Made by a program: the position numbers and the translations under genes. Below the pieces are notes generated by a model. The model saw nothing but the letters and a program-made list of their open reading frames with translations, had not been told where the DNA came from and did not search any database. A stretch of 64,000 nucleotides of DNA, taken from Buttiauxella sp965119215 (GTDB taxonomy: Bacteria; Pseudomonadota; Gammaproteobacteria; Enterobacterales; Enterobacteriaceae). This document shows, piece by piece, positions 51,746 through 61,075 of this stretch; within the stretch, counting starts at the first letter, position 1, and each line of letters opens with the position of its first letter. Where the stretch lies: contig CBCPKK010000001.1 in assembly GCA_965119215.1 (NCBI GenBank), forward strand, positions 186,001 through 250,000. The letters run 5' to 3'.

Positions 51746-51794
51746 AATTTAGGTGACAGACTTTCTGTTACAACCTGCGAAGGTAAAAGGTTTT

Positions 51795-51868
51795 GGCGCG
51801 TTAGCAAAGCGGTTATGTAGCGGATTGCAAATCCGTCTAGTCCGGTTCGACTCCGGAACGCGCCTCCA
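51795..51868 (+). tRNA. cysT: tRNA-Cys (anticodon GCA)
   Basis: A 74-base tRNA with encoded CCA; anticodon loop TTGCAAA, acceptor GGCGCG/CGCGCC. Confidence 0.97.
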
Positions 51869-51880
51869 CTTTCTTCCCGA

Positions 51881-51967
51881 GCCCGGGTGGTGAAATCGGT
51901 AGACACAAGGGATTTAAAATCCCTCGGCGTTCGCGCTGTGCGGGTTCAAGTCCCGCCCCGGGCACCA
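51881..51967 (+). tRNA. leuZ: tRNA-Leu (anticodon TAA)
   Basis: An 87-base class II tRNA with a long variable arm; anticodon loop TTTAAAA, acceptor GCCCGGG/CCCGGGC. Confidence 0.97.
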
Positions 51968-52008
51968 TGGGAATACTAGAATAAAATCAATGATAAGCAG
52001 TGTCGTGC

Positions 52009-52034
52009 AAACCACCTTCGGGTGGTTTTGTTCT
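52009..52034 (+). terminator. Terminator of the tRNA operon
   Basis: AAACCACC-TTCG-GGTGGTTT stem with an extra-stable TTCG loop, followed by a T-rich run. Confidence 0.9.
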
Positions 52035-52189
52035 TTCTGCGATCCGCATTTCCTAATATTGTTCCAAATATCCTTCCTGATACCATTTTCATTTTAGTTT
52101 AATCTCATAGCATACCGCTGGCCGAAATCGGCCGTGAAAAGCTTTCCGCTAACACTGGCAAAAAATCGCTCACTCTTTGGAGAAACTCT

Positions 52190-52774
52190 ATGAATCAAGG
52201 GCCGCTAAACGAAGACGAAATAGAATGGCTGGATGAAACGCTTATCAAGTACGGTAACGACGATTCCGTGTTGGATGCTTCTGAGCTGGACGGAATGCTC
52301 ACTGCGATTCTTTCCGCCCCGAAGATGATGGAGGCTGCTCAGTGGCAGACTGCGTTATGGGGTGGTGAAGAACAGCTACCACACTGGGAAAGCCAGCAAG
52401 AACAGAAACGTTTTAACGATCTCGCCTTACAGCATATGAACGACATTGCAGAACGTTTGCGTCATGCACCAGACCAGTTCGAGCCGCTGTTTGGTTTCCG
52501 TGAGATGGATGGCAATGAATACACCATCGTGGAAGAGTGGAGCTTTGGTTATATGCGCGCAATCGCATTGAGCGAGTGGCCAGCATTGCCAGAACAGCTG
52601 CAAACAGTGTTGGAAGTCATTGCTTTGCATGGTGATGTAACAAATACAACGACGCTGGAACAAATGACCGAGCAGGAATATGAAGCGAGCCAGGAAGCCA
52701 TTGGTCCGGCTGCGTTGCAGCTGTACAGTTACTGGCAAGAACAACACAAAGCTAAGATGCAAACTTTACATTAA
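52190..52774 (+). CDS. yecA: YecA-family UPF0149 protein lacking the C-terminal zinc motif
   Basis: The 194-residue protein matches YecA over the UPF0149 domain (EDEIEWLDETLIKYGNDDS, ELDGMLTAILSAPKM, TIVEEWSFGYMRAIALSEWP). E. coli YecA is 221 residues and ends in a SEC-C zinc motif (GRNDPCPCGSGKKFKQCC). Here the frame stops after SYWQEQHKAKMQTLH, and I see no remnant of the motif before the next gene. The SEC-C part binds metal and ribosomes or SecA-type partners in related proteins, so its loss should change binding. Start ATG 52190 follows GGAG by eight bases. Confidence 0.93.
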   Translation: MNQGPLNEDEIEWLDETLIKYGNDDSVLDASELDGMLTAILSAPKMMEAAQWQTALWGGEEQLPHWESQQEQKRFNDLALQHMNDIAERLRHAPDQFEPLFGFREMDGNEYTIVEEWSFGYMRAIALSEWPALPEQLQTVLEVIALHGDVTNTTTLEQMTEQEYEASQEAIGPAALQLYSYWQEQHKAKMQTLH

Positions 52775-53096
52775 TCATACGTAAAAATTATTTTTTCTTA
52801 ACTATCCAGGGAGCCATTTCGGTCGCTGCCTGGATGTTGAACGCCTGCTATACCTTCCCTCGCTCTCAATAAGTTAAAAATGCAGGGTAAAATACTGCAC
52901 TGACTTTCTTTAGCAAAACAAACACCCAATAATTGACTACCACACAACCAAGATAATTGGAAGGTAAGTTATCCTGATTAGCACCTCACTTTACAATTAC
53001 TAACAATTCAACCTCTCATTCTTTACATTTATGATATAATCATGCTGGGAAAGGAATACATCAATAATGAGTATTCATTGAAGAACGAGTCTAACA
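52775..53096 (+). promoter_or_regulatory. 322-base leader of the exopolysaccharide cluster
   Basis: No gene is seen. A hairpin (ATCCAGGGAG, 52804-52813, with CTGCCTGGAT, 52826-52835, one mismatch) probably ends yecA. The rest is AT-rich and should hold the promoter of the cluster. I find no ops/JUMPstart element (GGCGGTAG), the RfaH site common before capsule and O-antigen operons, and no convincing RcsAB box. Confidence 0.5.
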
Positions 53097-54512
53097 ATGC
53101 TGAAAAATTCTCTGAAATTTACCCAGGGAGGGTATCCAGTATTTATTAAGTTAGCTGACTTTGTTTTTATTACCTCGATTTTAATATTGAGCGCCTTGCT
53201 ATTAGCAATGGAACCTACTAGTCATGCCGTATTGTTCAGTTTGCTGTTCTCTACTTCATTTTTACTATTTGGTGAGTACACAGGGCTTTATCGCCATAAA
53301 ACTAAAAATATGCGCGTGCGCGGCCAATCGCGGCTGATCTTATGTGCTTTTTTGACCACCGTCTTTGTCGACGTCATTAGGTATTCAACCGGCGGGCTAC
53401 AATCTTTAGGCTATTTGAACGTATTTGAGAATGATTTTTTCCCGGCAACACTCTTCTGGTATGCCATTCCTCTTTTTTTGCTCTATTTAATCCATCTCAT
53501 TGTCCTGAAGTATTCCGCGAAAAAAAATATTCGAGTGGCCATTGTGGGTGTTACAGCCAATGGATTAGCGACTGAAAAAGCGCTGCTCAAAGAATATTCC
53601 GACATGAAGTTAGATTTAGCTTTTTACGATGAGCGTGATGCTTCGCGTTTTAGCGACCTGGTTAACCAAATAGACAACCCATTTAAAGGGTCGGTCAGTG
53701 GCCTGGTTGAAGAGGCAAAAGCGGGGAGGGTGGATGAAATCTATATCGCGTTACCGTTAGTTGCTCTGGAACGCATACGACATTTTTTGGCTGTGATGTC
53801 AGACACAACAGTGGACACTTATATTGTCCCAGATTTCAACTCATACAGTACTCATATGTCAAAGTTACGTTCCATAGATAATGTGCAAACGATAAGCATA
53901 CTGAGTTCCCCTTTCGAAGGGGTCGGTTCCTTTATTAAACGTACCGAAGATTTAGTGCTGGGCAGCATTATTATGGTGTTGATTTCCTCACTGTTATTAG
54001 TCATTAGTATTGGAATAAAGTTAACATCACGTGGGCCGGTATTTTTCAAGCAAGACAGATATGGCCTGAGTGGGCAAAAAATTAAAGTCTGGAAATTCCG
54101 TACTATGCGCGTTATGGAAAACTCTGACACGGTAGTACAAGCGACAAAAGACGACCCGCGAGTCACTCGCTTCGGGGCTTTCCTGCGCCGTACGTCGCTG
54201 GATGAATTGCCACAGTTTTTTAATGTGCTGCAAGGCAGCATGTCGATCGTGGGCCCCAGGCCACATGCAGTGACGCATAACGAGCAATATCGTAAACAAG
54301 TCGAGAACTACATGATTCGTCATAAAGTTAAGCCTGGGATCACAGGATTAGCACAAATTAACGGTTATCGTGGCGAAATCGATGCACTTTATAAAATGGA
54401 AAAACGAGTTCAGTACGATATCGAATACATTCAAAACTGGTCTTTATGGCTGGATATAAAAATTATTATAAAAACTATTTTCAAAGGATTTGTCGGTAAA
54501 AATGCATATTAA
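53097..54512 (+). CDS. Undecaprenyl-phosphate sugar phosphotransferase (WcaJ/WbaP type), initiating enzyme
   Basis: The 471-residue membrane enzyme of the polyisoprenyl-phosphate hexose-1-phosphate transferase family loads the first sugar, usually glucose or galactose, onto undecaprenyl phosphate. It has four to five N-terminal helices, a Rossmann-like middle (VAIVGVTANGLATEKALL) and a C-terminal catalytic domain with VFFKQDRYGLSGQKIKVWKFRTMR, RRTSLDELPQFFNVLQGSMSIVGPRPHA and PGITGLAQINGYRG. The repeat-unit sugar cannot be told from sequence. First gene of the cluster; overlaps the next by 11 bases. Confidence 0.94.
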   Translation: MLKNSLKFTQGGYPVFIKLADFVFITSILILSALLLAMEPTSHAVLFSLLFSTSFLLFGEYTGLYRHKTKNMRVRGQSRLILCAFLTTVFVDVIRYSTGGLQSLGYLNVFENDFFPATLFWYAIPLFLLYLIHLIVLKYSAKKNIRVAIVGVTANGLATEKALLKEYSDMKLDLAFYDERDASRFSDLVNQIDNPFKGSVSGLVEEAKAGRVDEIYIALPLVALERIRHFLAVMSDTTVDTYIVPDFNSYSTHMSKLRSIDNVQTISILSSPFEGVGSFIKRTEDLVLGSIIMVLISSLLLVISIGIKLTSRGPVFFKQDRYGLSGQKIKVWKFRTMRVMENSDTVVQATKDDPRVTRFGAFLRRTSLDELPQFFNVLQGSMSIVGPRPHAVTHNEQYRKQVENYMIRHKVKPGITGLAQINGYRGEIDALYKMEKRVQYDIEYIQNWSLWLDIKIIIKTIFKGFVGKNAY

Positions 54513-55788
54513 ATATATTATCGCAGCCGGAATAGTTTTATCGCAACCGGCCCTGGCAGACTTAACACCGAAATCACATGTCGGCTTTGCGGGTATCGAT
54601 TTTCAAAGCAAAGTAGGTGTGGATTACGGCTATGAAGATAATGTGACTTATCAGCCACATGATAGCGATGCTGTGGGCTCAAGTTTCCAGAGTGTCACTC
54701 CTGTATTGAGCATGATGGGTGAGCGGTATCAGGATAAATACCTATTAATGTATTCGGGTGATTATCGTAATTATAATAATGACTCTGCTGATAATTACAA
54801 TGACCATTTTTTCCGTTTTAATGGTGCGTGGCGCTACGGGTTGAAGCATGGATTAATGCTCAACGTTGAAGATTCTCTCGGCCACGAAGACCGTGGGCGT
54901 GGCGTTACAGAAGGATTTATCCCTGAGCAATTTCAAGAGTTTGGTATTAAATCACCGCTGACGACTAACTTACTTAATAGTGAACTGCGTTATAGTTATG
55001 GGGCTCTCCAGGGGCGCGGAAAAGCTGAAATTGCATTGATTTATAAAAAACTCCGTTTTGGTAATACCCAGGACGCGCAGAATACTGACGAAGACTTTTA
55101 CAATTACATTCAGGAGCAGGAATGGCATGAAAATAGCCTCGTTGCTGAAATCTTCGACCAGTACACATCACAAACGCGCTTCCGTTATAGCTTTGTTACC
55201 AACCAGCGCCATTACGACAACGCTTCAGAAAAAGACAGTAACGAATATTATTTGATTTATGGAATAAAATCACAGCTTACGGGTAAAACCAACGTCGATA
55301 TGAACGTGGCGTGGCTGTATAAAACATTTGAAAACAGTACCAACTCGCAGGATTTTAATGGACTAAACTGGGATATTCAGGGCGAGTGGAAACCACTCAA
55401 ACAGTCTATTTTTACAGCACATACCTCTCAGCGTATTAAAGATCCTTCTGAAGTAGGGGGATATATTTTGGTTTCGCAGTACGGCATTTCTTACCAGCAT
55501 TATTGGCCAGACGATCGTTTCTCTACCTTGTTAGATTATTCGTACACCACGGAAGACTATAAGAAACAAGACAAGGACAGGAACGATAAAGAGGGGGTCT
55601 TCACCTTTACCATGAGTTATGACTTCAGACCTTCTGTTAATTTTGAGCTGAAATATCAGATAGATACATTACGTTCGAATAAAGAAACAGATTCGTTCTA
55701 TATTGGCCCTAATGACGACCAGGAAGTTCAGAGAACATTGGGCTATGACAATTCGCTGATTATGTTTACAGCTAAGGTGCAGATTTAA
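54502..55788 (+). CDS. Outer-membrane beta-barrel protein of the exopolysaccharide cluster (EpsL/BBP2-like)
   Basis: The 428-residue precursor starts at ATG 54502 with signal peptide MHIKYIIAAGIVLSQPALA. The mature protein has alternating strands (VGVDYGYEDNVTYQP, KYLLMYSGDYRNYNN, RFRYSFVTNQRHYDN, LDYSYTTEDYKK) and ends LIMFTAKVQI, typical of a barrel. It resembles the putative beta-barrel porin 2/EpsL family of exopolysaccharide loci. In this cluster the Wza-like protein lacks its own outer-membrane helix, so I infer this barrel provides the exit pore. The next gene starts one base after its stop. Confidence 0.8.
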   Translation: MHIKYIIAAGIVLSQPALADLTPKSHVGFAGIDFQSKVGVDYGYEDNVTYQPHDSDAVGSSFQSVTPVLSMMGERYQDKYLLMYSGDYRNYNNDSADNYNDHFFRFNGAWRYGLKHGLMLNVEDSLGHEDRGRGVTEGFIPEQFQEFGIKSPLTTNLLNSELRYSYGALQGRGKAEIALIYKKLRFGNTQDAQNTDEDFYNYIQEQEWHENSLVAEIFDQYTSQTRFRYSFVTNQRHYDNASEKDSNEYYLIYGIKSQLTGKTNVDMNVAWLYKTFENSTNSQDFNGLNWDIQGEWKPLKQSIFTAHTSQRIKDPSEVGGYILVSQYGISYQHYWPDDRFSTLLDYSYTTEDYKKQDKDRNDKEGVFTFTMSYDFRPSVNFELKYQIDTLRSNKETDSFYIGPNDDQEVQRTLGYDNSLIMFTAKVQI

Positions 55789-55789
55789 A

Positions 55790-56347
55790 ATGAAAATAAT
55801 GAAACTGTGGGCGTTTTTGTTATTCAGTGTGCTTTTGGCTGGATGTACAGCATCGGCACCACCGCTAATGGATAATCCTGATGTTGAATCAAAAGGATAT
55901 CTTCTGGATGCGGGGGATACCGTCAGTATTAATGTTTACGGCGAACCTGATATGACGATGAAATTCATCATTGATAAAAGTGGAACTATTACTTTCCCTT
56001 ATATCGGACAATTGGTTTTGAAAGGTAAAACACCGGAACAAGTTAGTGCGGAGGTTACTGACCGTCTGCGTGGTGATTACCTGCAAAACCCGATGGTGAC
56101 GGTGAATATTGCTGAATTTCGTAAATTCTATGTCTCGGGCGAAGTTGAGAAACCGAGCGGTATTCCCTATGAGCCTGGGCTAACAGTCGAAAAGGCAATC
56201 GCACTGGCGGGTGGCTATACAGACAGGGCGGATCGAAAAGATATCAATATTCGCTTAGCTGGAACAAATCAATTGCTTAAGAATGTGGACGTAAGACATT
56301 CCGTTCACCCCGGTGATATCGTGATTATTGGCATGGGCTTCTTCTAA
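55790..56347 (+). CDS. Short Wza-like polysaccharide export lipoprotein
   Basis: The 185-residue lipoprotein has lipobox LLAGC near residue 20, a polysaccharide-biosynthesis/export domain (YLLDAGDTVSINVYGEPDM ... FPYIGQLVLKGKTPEQV) and one SLBB-type beta-grasp region (FYVSGEVEKPSGIPYEPGLTVEKAIALAGGY). E. coli Wza is about 379 residues with a third repeat domain and a C-terminal amphipathic helix that forms the outer-membrane pore. Those parts are missing here. It probably forms a periplasmic ring that needs another outer-membrane channel. Sits three bases before the Wzc-like gene. Confidence 0.92.
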   Translation: MKIMKLWAFLLFSVLLAGCTASAPPLMDNPDVESKGYLLDAGDTVSINVYGEPDMTMKFIIDKSGTITFPYIGQLVLKGKTPEQVSAEVTDRLRGDYLQNPMVTVNIAEFRKFYVSGEVEKPSGIPYEPGLTVEKAIALAGGYTDRADRKDINIRLAGTNQLLKNVDVRHSVHPGDIVIIGMGFF

Positions 56348-56349
56348 CT

Positions 56350-58488
56350 ATGAAACTATCAATAGTGGAAAATGGCAAAAGACGAGAAAGCTCTATTGAT
56401 TTCTCCCGGTTTGCCAAAGAAATTAAAAAGAACAGTTGGAAAATCCTTCTCGCCGGATTGATTGCGGGAGCGATTGCCTGGCCATTAATTAGCATGATGA
56501 CATCTAAATATGTCTCAACGGCAACGGTGCTTATTAAAGCGCAACCCGATAATGTCTCGCCATTCCCCCAGGTGGAAGGTTACGACTCGACACGCAGTGG
56601 CTATTACGAGACGCAGTATGCTTTGATGCAGTCTCGAATCGTGCTGGAACAGGCGGTTCGTAATTTGAAGCTGGATGAGAATCCTGATTTCAATGGTGTC
56701 AAATCAGACAGTAAAGTGGCAAATACCGCTGAGGATCAGCAGCAACGCGTTGATCATGCGCTGAAAACAATGCTGAAGAATCTCACGATTAGCAGTGTTC
56801 GCACTACGCATCTGGCGTCGATTTCGTATGAGTCATCGTCTCCAAAGCTTGCGGCTGAAATTGCAAACGGAGTGGCTCAGGCGTTTATTGACTACACAGC
56901 TGAGCAAAAACGCCAGAACACGCAGAAGGCGCGTGAAAGCAATCTGCAAAGAATGGATGAACTTCAGAAACAAATAGCTGAGCAAAAACAGGCTATTGAT
57001 GACTATTTGAAGAACGAAGGGTTGCTGACCTTCCGTGGTGTCGATGGTTTTGAAACTGAACAGCTAAGCATTGTCACTAATCGTCTGGCGGATGCGACTC
57101 AGCGTCGGGTCGCGGCGGAATCGCAGTATAACGAAGTTCGTCAAAATGCGGGGAAATCGCTCAATGATGTGATTTCTCTGCCTGCCATCTCAAACCATGC
57201 TCAAATTCAGGACCTGCGTATTGCCCTTATTCAGGCGAAACGCTCGCTCTATGAATTGCGAAAATCGTATGGCCCGAAACACGCTAAAATCCTTGAAGCT
57301 CAGGCTCAAGTTCAGGCTATTGAGGATCAAACGTATAGCGTACTTGGCGAGCTGGAAAAGGGTTTGCGCCAGCAATATCAGGCGGCGCTGGCAGATGAAA
57401 ATAACTACCAGCAACAATTGAACCAGCAAAAAGAGATTTTCCAGAAGCTGGGGACGAAGCGCGATGGCTATAACACGTTGAAGCTGACGCTGGATAAAAC
57501 CGAAGATTTGTATAAAACGCTGTATCAACGTACTCAGGAGCAGTCGCTCTCTGGAAATTACGCTGATGCAGACGCGGTATTGTATGACCCGGCGGTTCCC
57601 GCAGATCGCCCATCTAAGCCGAATAAATCGTTGTTGTTGGTGATGGTGGTGATGTTAGCGCTGGCGTTTAGCATCATGTACTTCATCGTGAAAGCCGCGA
57701 TGGACAGCACCGTCAACAATCTGAGCCAGGTCAAAAAACGCCTGAACCTTGAACCGTTGGGCGAAATTCGTCGCTATAAGGGAATGGGAAGTCGCGCGCA
57801 AATTCGTGATGTTATTGCGAATAACCCGCTGAACGCCGACATTATTCACAGTATTCGTACGCGAATCATGCTGGATAATCGGCAGCTTCAGACCATTGCC
57901 GTCACCTCGGCTGACCACGGCGAAGGGCGCACTCTGCTGGCGAATCTTCTGGCAAATTCATTTAGCTTTGATCAGAAAACATTGCTGATTGATTTGGATT
58001 TCTCCAATAAAGATGGCTTGTCGAGTGAACTGGCCAAACCGTCTGCCCAGGGTGTTGCTGAGCTTATTCGTGGTGAAGGCACGCTTGAGGGCATGAGCGT
58101 CAAAGTGAATGAAAATCTCGATTTCCTTCCCCGCGGAACATCGACAGTCTCTTCATTATTGATGCTGTCATCGGAAAATCTTGAACACGTCATGCGTGAG
58201 TTAAAAAGCCGTTATCAGCGCATTATCATTGATGTTGCCGCGGTAAATCAAAGCCAGGACAGCCAGTTGATTAGCCGGGTCACGGATGGTCTGATTTTCG
58301 TGCTGAAAGCCGGTGCCGCGCCAGCTGACCACATTATCCAGGCGCTGGATAAAATCGAAACGAATCAGTCTTTCGTGATGGGTGCGGTCATTAATCAAGT
58401 CGTTGATAGAAATCTCGAAACGAAAGAGGGGCTACGTTCGCTGAGCCTGCAAACTAACGAACTGATGAACGGCACAGGCCATTTATGA
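56350..58488 (+). CDS. Wzc-like polysaccharide co-polymerase with degenerate kinase site
   Basis: The 712-residue protein has an N-terminal Wzz domain with helix at ~30-50 (WKILLAGLIAGAIAWPLI), a long periplasmic coiled coil, a second helix at ~425-447 (LLLVMVVMLALAFSIMYFIV) and a C-terminal BY-kinase-like domain. The Walker A equivalent is SADHGEGRT (520-528): the invariant Lys is Arg527. Walker B reads IIIDVAA rather than IDTPP, and the C-terminus has no Tyr cluster. It therefore probably does not autophosphorylate, and no Wzb phosphatase gene is present. It may control chain length and link the pump structurally. Confidence 0.92.
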   Translation: MKLSIVENGKRRESSIDFSRFAKEIKKNSWKILLAGLIAGAIAWPLISMMTSKYVSTATVLIKAQPDNVSPFPQVEGYDSTRSGYYETQYALMQSRIVLEQAVRNLKLDENPDFNGVKSDSKVANTAEDQQQRVDHALKTMLKNLTISSVRTTHLASISYESSSPKLAAEIANGVAQAFIDYTAEQKRQNTQKARESNLQRMDELQKQIAEQKQAIDDYLKNEGLLTFRGVDGFETEQLSIVTNRLADATQRRVAAESQYNEVRQNAGKSLNDVISLPAISNHAQIQDLRIALIQAKRSLYELRKSYGPKHAKILEAQAQVQAIEDQTYSVLGELEKGLRQQYQAALADENNYQQQLNQQKEIFQKLGTKRDGYNTLKLTLDKTEDLYKTLYQRTQEQSLSGNYADADAVLYDPAVPADRPSKPNKSLLLVMVVMLALAFSIMYFIVKAAMDSTVNNLSQVKKRLNLEPLGEIRRYKGMGSRAQIRDVIANNPLNADIIHSIRTRIMLDNRQLQTIAVTSADHGEGRTLLANLLANSFSFDQKTLLIDLDFSNKDGLSSELAKPSAQGVAELIRGEGTLEGMSVKVNENLDFLPRGTSTVSSLLMLSSENLEHVMRELKSRYQRIIIDVAAVNQSQDSQLISRVTDGLIFVLKAGAAPADHIIQALDKIETNQSFVMGAVINQVVDRNLETKEGLRSLSLQTNELMNGTGHL

Positions 58489-59696
58489 GTTTACTGAAGA
58501 GCGCGTCCACAATTGCGGGTTCATCAGTCATTTCGCAGTTGATTGGTGCACTGACTATTTGGTTGATTTCGCACAAGTATGATCTGGCGGAAGTGGGTCT
58601 GTACGCGCTTAACTACAGTATTGCGTTGATTGGTGCTCAGGTTTGTACCTTTGCATCACAGCTATTAATACCCAGGCAACACGACGATGAATTGGCTCAA
58701 AACGTAGTGTTTTGCTTATTACAAAGCCTGATTATAGCTTTGCCGTATGCACTGTTTACTGCATGGCTATTTAATCAAAATATTTTCTTCCTTTACCTGC
58801 TTACGCTCTCCAATACATGGGTTTTGATTTCGGAAAACCTGGCGCTGCGAACGGCAAATTTCAGCTTTTTGGTCTTTCAACGAATTTCTGTTTCAGTGGT
58901 GGTCGTGCTTTCAGTGGTGCTCACTACGCATGTCCAGGCATTTTATTGGGCGTGGGCCGGTTCGATGATGCTGCTGACCATCGGCTGTATTTTGCGCGCC
59001 TTTGATATTCGCTCGGTAACGTTGCAGCATTTGAGCCCCAAAAATAATCTGGCGTTCTTTAATAAGCACGTTCATCACATCACCAAAGTCGGTAGCGCAG
59101 AAGTTTTAGCGATGGCTAACAGCAACTTGCCGATCATGTTGATTAATTTTTGGTTCTCAGCTTTAACGGCGGGCTATTTTTCAATCGTGAGCCGCTTCTG
59201 TCTGGCGCCAGTCGTCATCATCGGGAATGCGGTACGTAACGCTATATTCTCGAAGTGGTCTATCGATTTCAGGAACAATACTTTTAACTATCCTGAGTAC
59301 ACCAAAGTGCGCTTGCTCCTGTTGGTGCTGGGTATTATCTGTACGCTGGGTGTATTTATTTTCTACCCGATAGTCATGCATCTTGGTTTTAGTGAAGACT
59401 GGATAAACTCGATTCCCACATCGCGCTATATGTTGCCTTATTTATTCCCGGCATTAGCCATCTGCCCGTTAACGGTGATTGAACTGGTTTTTGGTTCTCA
59501 TCGCTACTTTCTACGGATACAGTTTGAGCAATTAGCGATTGTGCTGATATCGTTTGTTATTGTGCCGTACTTTTATAGTGACTACGCCACGTCCATCATT
59601 CTGTTTTCAATATTAACGTTCGTCCGTTATGCATTTATTTACCTGAAGGTGAATAAGCGTGCCAACATCTTGAAAGACAGGCCGGCTGTATTATGA
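58485..59696 (+). CDS. Wzx-type polysaccharide flippase
   Basis: The 403-residue polytopic protein has about 12 helices of the MOP/PST flippase family. It opens with SLLKSASTIAGSSVISQLIGALTIWLIS, typical of these proteins. It would move the lipid-linked repeat unit across the inner membrane. Overlaps both neighbours by four bases. Confidence 0.9.
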   Translation: MSLLKSASTIAGSSVISQLIGALTIWLISHKYDLAEVGLYALNYSIALIGAQVCTFASQLLIPRQHDDELAQNVVFCLLQSLIIALPYALFTAWLFNQNIFFLYLLTLSNTWVLISENLALRTANFSFLVFQRISVSVVVVLSVVLTTHVQAFYWAWAGSMMLLTIGCILRAFDIRSVTLQHLSPKNNLAFFNKHVHHITKVGSAEVLAMANSNLPIMLINFWFSALTAGYFSIVSRFCLAPVVIIGNAVRNAIFSKWSIDFRNNTFNYPEYTKVRLLLLVLGIICTLGVFIFYPIVMHLGFSEDWINSIPTSRYMLPYLFPALAICPLTVIELVFGSHRYFLRIQFEQLAIVLISFVIVPYFYSDYATSIILFSILTFVRYAFIYLKVNKRANILKDRPAVL

Positions 59697-61075
59697 ATCT
59701 TAATACTGGGTATTATTTACAAACATACTCCCTGATTGCCCTGGTGCTCTGCGGGTTGGTTCAATATTTCACCGGTGTGTTAGCGGTTTTATGGATACCA
59801 TTCTTCATGACGCTCCTGATGGTTGGGTTGTTAGTCATGCAAACGCGCTATGAAACATTGCAGCTTGATAAGCAGGAAACCATAGTTCTGGCGTTGTATC
59901 TTATTTTTCTGGCAATGGCTGTAGTCTCAACAATATTGCAAGGTGGATTAACCGTCGCCATTGTTGGTTTTAAAAATGAGCTTGCGCTATCGCTGGTGAT
60001 GTTCTGTCTGTTGCTGGGGTTCTGCCGCGAATCGCAGATTTATCGGGTAACCAAAACGTTATACTGGGTGTTTTACGCGCAGTTCCCAATCGTGTTGTAT
60101 CAATTATTGTTTGTGTTACCCCAGCGCGTAGCGGTACATGGCGAAGAAGATAAGTGGGATTCGGTCGTCGGAACCTTTGGTGGCGATCCTATGGGAGGCG
60201 GCAATACCGCAGCAATGGGGCTTTTCTGCCTGTTGATTATGTTGTTAAAACTCTCAGAATTTAAGCACGGCTTGACCACGTTTAAATCTATGGCGCTGCA
60301 TATTATTTTAGGCTTTGGCTTGTGCATAGTGGGTGAAGTTAAGTTTGTAATCTTGCTTTCACCGCTATTATTGGCATGGGTCTGGATAATGCCGAGCTAC
60401 GTGAAGGGTGTGAGTAAAGTGAATGTCAAAGCACTCTTTCTGATATTCGCTTGCATGGCTTTGCTGATTACTCTTGCGATCGTTATTTTAGCCTCAGGTT
60501 ATTCATCTGCATTTGGTACTGATCCGACAGAAAGTTCATTGACTGTCTTCTGGAACTCTTTAAGTTATATATTTGACCCCGATTATATCTTGCCTTCAGG
60601 GGAGGTCGGCCGCTTTACCACGCTTGTTTTCTGGTTAAATAATAATGACCTTCGTGGACTGTCCGGGACATTATTTGGCTATGGATTGAATGCAACAAAC
60701 AGCGGCAGTGCTATCTCGCCGGGCTTTTTAAACCTCACCTATAATTTGATTCTGGACTCAACCTCTTTGAGCATGCTGCTCTGGGAAGTGGGTATTGTGG
60801 GTACATTGATATTTGTTGGCTTAATTTTATACATCCTGAAAATTGTGCAGCCCAAACCTTTATTGGATCGCGAGCAATTAGACAATCAGGATCTCCAGTT
60901 ATTGAGTTTCGCTCCTGCTTTTAATGTATTTGCAATTAGCGGCTTACTGAGTTTGCCATACAGTCAGATATTGACGATCACGCCGATGTTGCAATTCCTG
61001 TTCTATTTATCACTAGGTTCAAGCCTGATTATCCGTCGATCCGTTCATCGTTATGCAGAGCAAAAGTATGATTAA
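59693..61075 (+). CDS. Wzy-type polysaccharide polymerase
   Basis: The 460-residue protein has about 10-12 helices and a large periplasmic loop (around residues 270-330, SGYSSAFGTDPTESS ...), the O-antigen polymerase/ligase layout. Sequence is too variable to name. Position after the flippase supports the call. Confidence 0.8.
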   Translation: MNLNTGYYLQTYSLIALVLCGLVQYFTGVLAVLWIPFFMTLLMVGLLVMQTRYETLQLDKQETIVLALYLIFLAMAVVSTILQGGLTVAIVGFKNELALSLVMFCLLLGFCRESQIYRVTKTLYWVFYAQFPIVLYQLLFVLPQRVAVHGEEDKWDSVVGTFGGDPMGGGNTAAMGLFCLLIMLLKLSEFKHGLTTFKSMALHIILGFGLCIVGEVKFVILLSPLLLAWVWIMPSYVKGVSKVNVKALFLIFACMALLITLAIVILASGYSSAFGTDPTESSLTVFWNSLSYIFDPDYILPSGEVGRFTTLVFWLNNNDLRGLSGTLFGYGLNATNSGSAISPGFLNLTYNLILDSTSLSMLLWEVGIVGTLIFVGLILYILKIVQPKPLLDREQLDNQDLQLLSFAPAFNVFAISGLLSLPYSQILTITPMLQFLFYLSLGSSLIIRRSVHRYAEQKYD

